From the NCBI RefSeq assembly GCF_001905145.1, contig NZ_LWLB01000035.1, forward strand, positions 310,001 to 374,000: a stretch of DNA of 64,000 nucleotides, in the 5' to 3' direction. The notes below the pieces were generated by a model that worked only from the letters and a program-made list of their open reading frames with translations, did not search any database and was not told the DNA's origin. The position numbers and the translations under genes were made by a program. Origin of the DNA: Nocardiopsis sp. TSRI0078 (GTDB lineage Bacteria > Actinomycetota > Actinomycetes > Streptosporangiales > Streptosporangiaceae). Below are positions 61,168 to 64,000 of the stretch, piece after piece (position 1 is the stretch's first letter; each line of letters opens with the position of its first letter).

Positions 61168-61791
61168 GTGACGGAACCGGCACCGGTCTTTGCCAGCGGG
61201 GTCGACAACGAGCGGTTGAACGCGCAACTGCGCTTCCTTCTGGAAGTCGACAAACTCAAGCGCATCCTGCGGCAGTGCCTCCTCGTGGACGGCTCCCGCC
61301 GCGAGAACTCGGCCGAGCACTCCTGGCACCTGGCGCTGTCCGCCCGCACCTTCGCCGAGTACGCGCCCGAGGGCACCGACATCGACCGGGTCGTCGAGAT
61401 GCTGGTACTGCACGACATCGTGGAGATCGACGCCGGGGACACGTTCCTCTTCGACAGGGTCAGCACCGAGACCCAGGCCGCACGCGAGCGCGCCGCGGCC
61501 GACCGCATCTTCCCCCTGCTGCCCGAGGACCAGGCGGAGCGGGCCCGCGAGCTCTGGGAGGAGTTCGAGGCGCGCTCCACGCCCGAGGCCCGCTTCGCCC
61601 GCGCGGTCGACCGGCTGTCGCCCATGCTCGCCAACTGGCACAACGAGGGCGGCACCTGGGTGCGCTTCGGCATCACCCGGGCACAGGTGATGGAGAAGGT
61701 CAAGCTGATCCAGGAGGGGTCGGAGGCGCTCGGAGCCTACGCGACCGCATTGGTGGACGACGCCGACCGCCGGGGCTACTTCAGCTCCTGA
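61168..61791 (+). CDS. HD-domain phosphohydrolase, YfbR/5'-deoxynucleotidase-like
   Basis: 207 residues from GTG 61168 (AGGAGGG upstream). HD metal site residues: ENSAEHSWHLALSARTFAEY (~50), VLHDIVEIDAGDTFLFD with the HD pair (~88-89) and a final Asp in RAVDRLSPMLAN. The set and length match HD_3 proteins that remove phosphate from deoxynucleoside monophosphates. The substrate is not shown by sequence. Converges on the TauE gene, the two stops being 18 bases apart. Confidence 0.88.
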   Translation: MTEPAPVFASGVDNERLNAQLRFLLEVDKLKRILRQCLLVDGSRRENSAEHSWHLALSARTFAEYAPEGTDIDRVVEMLVLHDIVEIDAGDTFLFDRVSTETQAARERAAADRIFPLLPEDQAERARELWEEFEARSTPEARFARAVDRLSPMLANWHNEGGTWVRFGITRAQVMEKVKLIQEGSEALGAYATALVDDADRRGYFSS

Positions 61792-61813
61792 CCCCGTCCG
61801 GGCGAGGGGTCAG
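61788..61813. terminator. Hairpin overlapping both convergent stop codons
   Basis: CTGACCCC (61788-61795) pairs with GGGGTCAG (61806-61813). Each arm contains the stop codon of one gene (61789-61791 plus strand, 61810-61812 minus strand). Confidence 0.5.
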
Positions 61814-62568
61814 ACCCGGCCGATGACGAGCTGGACCGCCGCGGACATGCCCACGAGCACCAGGCACGTGCGCAGCGCCGCCGAGCTGAGCCTGCGCCCG
61901 AACTTCGCGCCGAGGTAGCCGCCGACGACGGTCCCGACCGCGATGAGGCCGACCACCGGCCAGGCGGGCGAGGCCAGCACGATGTAGAACACCGCGGCGG
62001 TGCTGTTGACGATGGTGGTGAGCACGTTCTTCAGCGCGTTGAGCCGCTGGATGTCGTCGTCCAGCGCGGTGCCGAGGAGGCTCATCAGGATGATCCCCTG
62101 GGCTGCGGCGAAGTAGCCGCCGTAGGTCCCGGTCGCGTAGATGCCCAGCGGCAGCAGCGGACCGCCGTTCCTGCGGGCGGGCCCGCGGGCGCGCATCCAG
62201 CTCGTGATCCGCGGCTGGAGGATGATCAGCACGCAGGCGAAGCCGATCATGAACGGCACCACGACCTCGAACACGCCCGGCGGCAGGTAGATCAGCAGCA
62301 GGGCGCCGGTCACCGCTCCGAGGAAGGACATGCTGCCGAGCCGCAGGACCCGGGCGCGCTGGTCGGCCAGCTCCCGGCGGTAGGCGATGGTGCCGCTGAG
62401 CGTCCCGGGGGCCAGGCCGATGCTGTTGGAGATGGTCGCGGTGATGGGCGGATAGCCCAGGGCCAGCAGCACGGGGAAGGTGAACAGGGTCCCCGACCCC
62501 GCGATGGCGTTGATCCCGCCCGCGGCCACACCGGCGAGGAGGATGAGCGCCGCTTCCCAGAGTTGCAT
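61810..62568 (-). CDS. TauE/SafE-family membrane transporter
   Basis: 252 residues, about eight membrane segments. The first repeat has GVAAGGINAIAGSGTLFTFP with the family Gly-Ser-Gly-Thr/Leu loop, and the second has YGGYFAAAQGIILMSLLG, LKNVLTTIVNSTAAVFYIVL and VVGGYLGAKFGRRLSSA. These are typical TauE/SafE signatures, sulfite or organic-sulfonate exporters. The substrate is not readable. No sulfur genes adjoin. Confidence 0.9.
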   Translation of the reverse strand: MQLWEAALILLAGVAAGGINAIAGSGTLFTFPVLLALGYPPITATISNSIGLAPGTLSGTIAYRRELADQRARVLRLGSMSFLGAVTGALLLIYLPPGVFEVVVPFMIGFACVLIILQPRITSWMRARGPARRNGGPLLPLGIYATGTYGGYFAAAQGIILMSLLGTALDDDIQRLNALKNVLTTIVNSTAAVFYIVLASPAWPVVGLIAVGTVVGGYLGAKFGRRLSSAALRTCLVLVGMSAAVQLVIGRV

Positions 62569-62667
62569 CCCCGGCCTTCCTGGTCCGTGGCTCCCCGGAG
62601 TTCGAGGGCGACAACAGCCTACGAGGACGGACTGCGCGGCTCTCACGCCGGGATGCGCCGAACGCGA

Positions 62668-62700
62668 AGGACGGGGCCCGCGGGTCGCGGGCCCCGTCCT
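62668..62700 (-). terminator. Terminator of the SPFH gene
   Basis: A 15-base perfect stem, AGGACGGGGCCCGCG (62668-62682) with CGCGGGCCCCGTCCT (62686-62700), 3-base loop, lies 22 bases past the minus-strand stop at 62723. Confidence 0.75.
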
Positions 62701-62722
62701 CGGCGATCACTCGGCGCCCGGG

Positions 62723-63646
62723 TCAGGGGACCCGGACCACCTCCTCGCGCAGCCGGTCGAAGGCGGCACCGACCCCCTGGAGGGCCTGGCCCATCTCGGA
62801 GGGGACGACCCACACCTTGTTGGAGTCGCCCCGGGCGATCTCCGGAAGCTTCTGGATGTAGTGGTAGGCCAGCACGTCCGGGTCGACCCGGCTGGTGTGC
62901 AGGGCCTTGAACACCATGTGGATGGCGTCGGCCTCACCGCGGGCCCGCATCGTCTGGGCCTCGGCGTCGGCCTTGGCCGTGAGCGCCTGCGCCTCGGCGG
63001 CGCCCCTGGCCCGCAGCACCGCCGCCGAGCGCTCACCCTCGGCGCGCAGCACCGCGGACTGCTTCTCGCCCTCGGCGCTGAGCAGTTGGGCGCGCTTCTC
63101 CCGGTCGGCGCGCATCTGCATCTCCATCGCCTCCTGCACGGAGGAGGGCGGTTCGATGCCCTTGAGCTCGATGCGGCTGATCTCGATGCCCCAGTCGCGG
63201 GTGGCCTCGTCCAACACCGTCTTGAGCTCGCGGTTGATCTCGTCGCGGGAGGTGAGCGTGCCCTCCAGGTTCATACCGCCGATGACGTTGCGCAGGGTGG
63301 CCAGGGTCAGCTGCTCGACGGCCTGGATGAAGTTGGCGACCTCGTAGGTGGCCCGGTAGGCGTCCACGACCCGGATGTAGACCGCCGAGTCGACCTCGAC
63401 CGCGAGGTTGTCCTCGGTGATGGCCGACTGCGGCGGGAAGCTCACGACCTGGACGCGGCGGTCGATCCGCTCGCGCACCTGGTCCACTCCGGGGATGACG
63501 ACGTTGAAACCCGAACTCAGCGTCCGGTGGAACTTGCCGAAGCGCTCGACGACGTCCTCCATCGAATGCGGAACGATACGCACGCTCCGCCAGAAGATGA
63601 GCAACAGGACGGCGACGAAAAGCGCCACGATGATGATCATGGTCAT
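62723..63646 (-). CDS. SPFH/band-7 protein, stomatin/paraslipin-like
   Basis: 307 residues. One N-terminal membrane segment (IIIVALFVAVLLLIFW, residues 4-19), then the SPFH domain (IVPHSMEDVVERFGKFHRTL, FNVVIPGVDQVRERIDRR, VYIRVVDAYRATYEVANFIQ) and a long Glu/Ala/Arg coiled coil (REKRAQLLSAEGEKQSAVLR, GAAEAQALTAKADAEAQTMR). Forms membrane-associated oligomers that organise lipid domains and protease complexes. A NfeD partner often precedes such genes but is not seen upstream within the window. The start has a weak ribosome site; a second ATG two codons further is possible. Confidence 0.92.
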   Translation of the reverse strand: MTMIIIVALFVAVLLLIFWRSVRIVPHSMEDVVERFGKFHRTLSSGFNVVIPGVDQVRERIDRRVQVVSFPPQSAITEDNLAVEVDSAVYIRVVDAYRATYEVANFIQAVEQLTLATLRNVIGGMNLEGTLTSRDEINRELKTVLDEATRDWGIEISRIELKGIEPPSSVQEAMEMQMRADREKRAQLLSAEGEKQSAVLRAEGERSAAVLRARGAAEAQALTAKADAEAQTMRARGEADAIHMVFKALHTSRVDPDVLAYHYIQKLPEIARGDSNKVWVVPSEMGQALQGVGAAFDRLREEVVRVP

Positions 63647-63928
63647 GGGCCCACCCCGGTCTCCGGACGGGGGGCGGCGTTCAGCATCGGCATCTGGGCG
63701 GCTCCGGATCTCCTGACGGGGGTGACAGGGCGGCGCGGGCACGGACCGCGTACCGGCGGCCCCGCCCACCCGAAGATCATAAAGCGCGCCGAAATAGAGC
63801 GATCCCCCACCGAGCGCTGACGCTACCCCATATGCGTTGGGGCGACCACATTCGGACAGAAATCCTGTTTAAGGACAATATCTTTCTGTTTTTATCGCAA
63901 CCCCATAAGTAAGGGGCGGGGAGAGGGA

Positions 63929-64000
63929 TCAGACGGCCCGCGCGCTCCAGCGCTCGCCGTCGCGCTCCACCTTCAGCGGCAGGCCGAAGGTCTCCGACAG
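63929..64000 (-). CDS. 3' end of an unidentified gene
   Basis: A minus-strand frame enters from the right edge and stops at 63929-63931; the last residues are LSETFGLPLKVERDGERW, SARAV. Too short to identify. The stretch 63647-63928 contains an AT-rich segment (63830-63910) that is probably the SPFH promoter region. Confidence 0.4.
   Translation of the reverse strand: MSETFGLPLKVERDGERWSARAV

Overview
The window is very high-GC actinobacterial chromosome. Evidence for this includes frequent GTG starts, DUF397/DUF5753 and HATPase regulator clusters, a chaplin-family protein, histidine and pst genes in actinobacterial arrangement, and a trehalose-phosphatase/GH15 fusion. The gene mix fits the Streptosporangiales, and Nocardiopsis or a close relative is my best guess. 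That is inference, since there is no rRNA or tRNA in the window to place it. No CRISPR array, complete insertion sequence, integrase or rRNA/tRNA gene was seen.

Layout. 1-4.4 kb: 3' end of an OmpR-type response regulator, a PHO-box-like site, then pstS-pstC-pstA (no pstB follows) and an EF-hand protein. 4.4-9.7 kb: a spermidine-synthase-like protein, a DoxX-like gene broken by an in-frame TGA, a MerR regulator, hisE-hisG, a short-chain dehydrogenase and a methyltransferase. 10.3-20.6 kb: the trehalose-phosphatase-like/GH15 fusion, a small secreted protein, a dehydrogenase/XRE pair, a tandem MerR protein, an Rpn-like protein and two anti-sigma-type ATPases around a DUF397/XRE pair.

21.0-23.2 kb: a 2.1-kb insert flanked by perfect 107-bp direct repeats of the 3' end of a GNAT gene. 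It carries one AlbA_2/HATPase (Schlafen-type) gene with a one-base frameshift and a repeat-rich control region. This is the most mobile-looking segment. 23.9-34.2 kb: an AlkZ-like protein, a large unknown protein with 41-residue C-terminal repeats, DedA-like protein, lpd, an OmpA-domain lipoprotein and an MFS exporter. 34.2-37.8 kb: an RHH regulator, DUF4097 protein and drug-type ABC exporter; TGACGTCA-type palindromes sit on the start codons of the regulator and of the divergent MFS gene. 38-46.5 kb: transporters, an Lrp regulator, acyl-CoA synthetase, CFP30B-like protein and a secreted hydrolase.

46.6-48.1 kb: a PIN toxin/antitoxin pair and a DUF5946 gene lie between an intact Smr gene and a degraded copy of the Smr 3' end. 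This repeats, in older form, the design of the 21-23 kb insert. 48.1-64 kb: kptA, DUF1062, SURF1, a four-domain sortase-anchored chaplin, a CapA-like lipoprotein, adenosine deaminase, an aldehyde dehydrogenase with a divergent TetR regulator, an HD phosphohydrolase, TauE/SafE and an SPFH protein.
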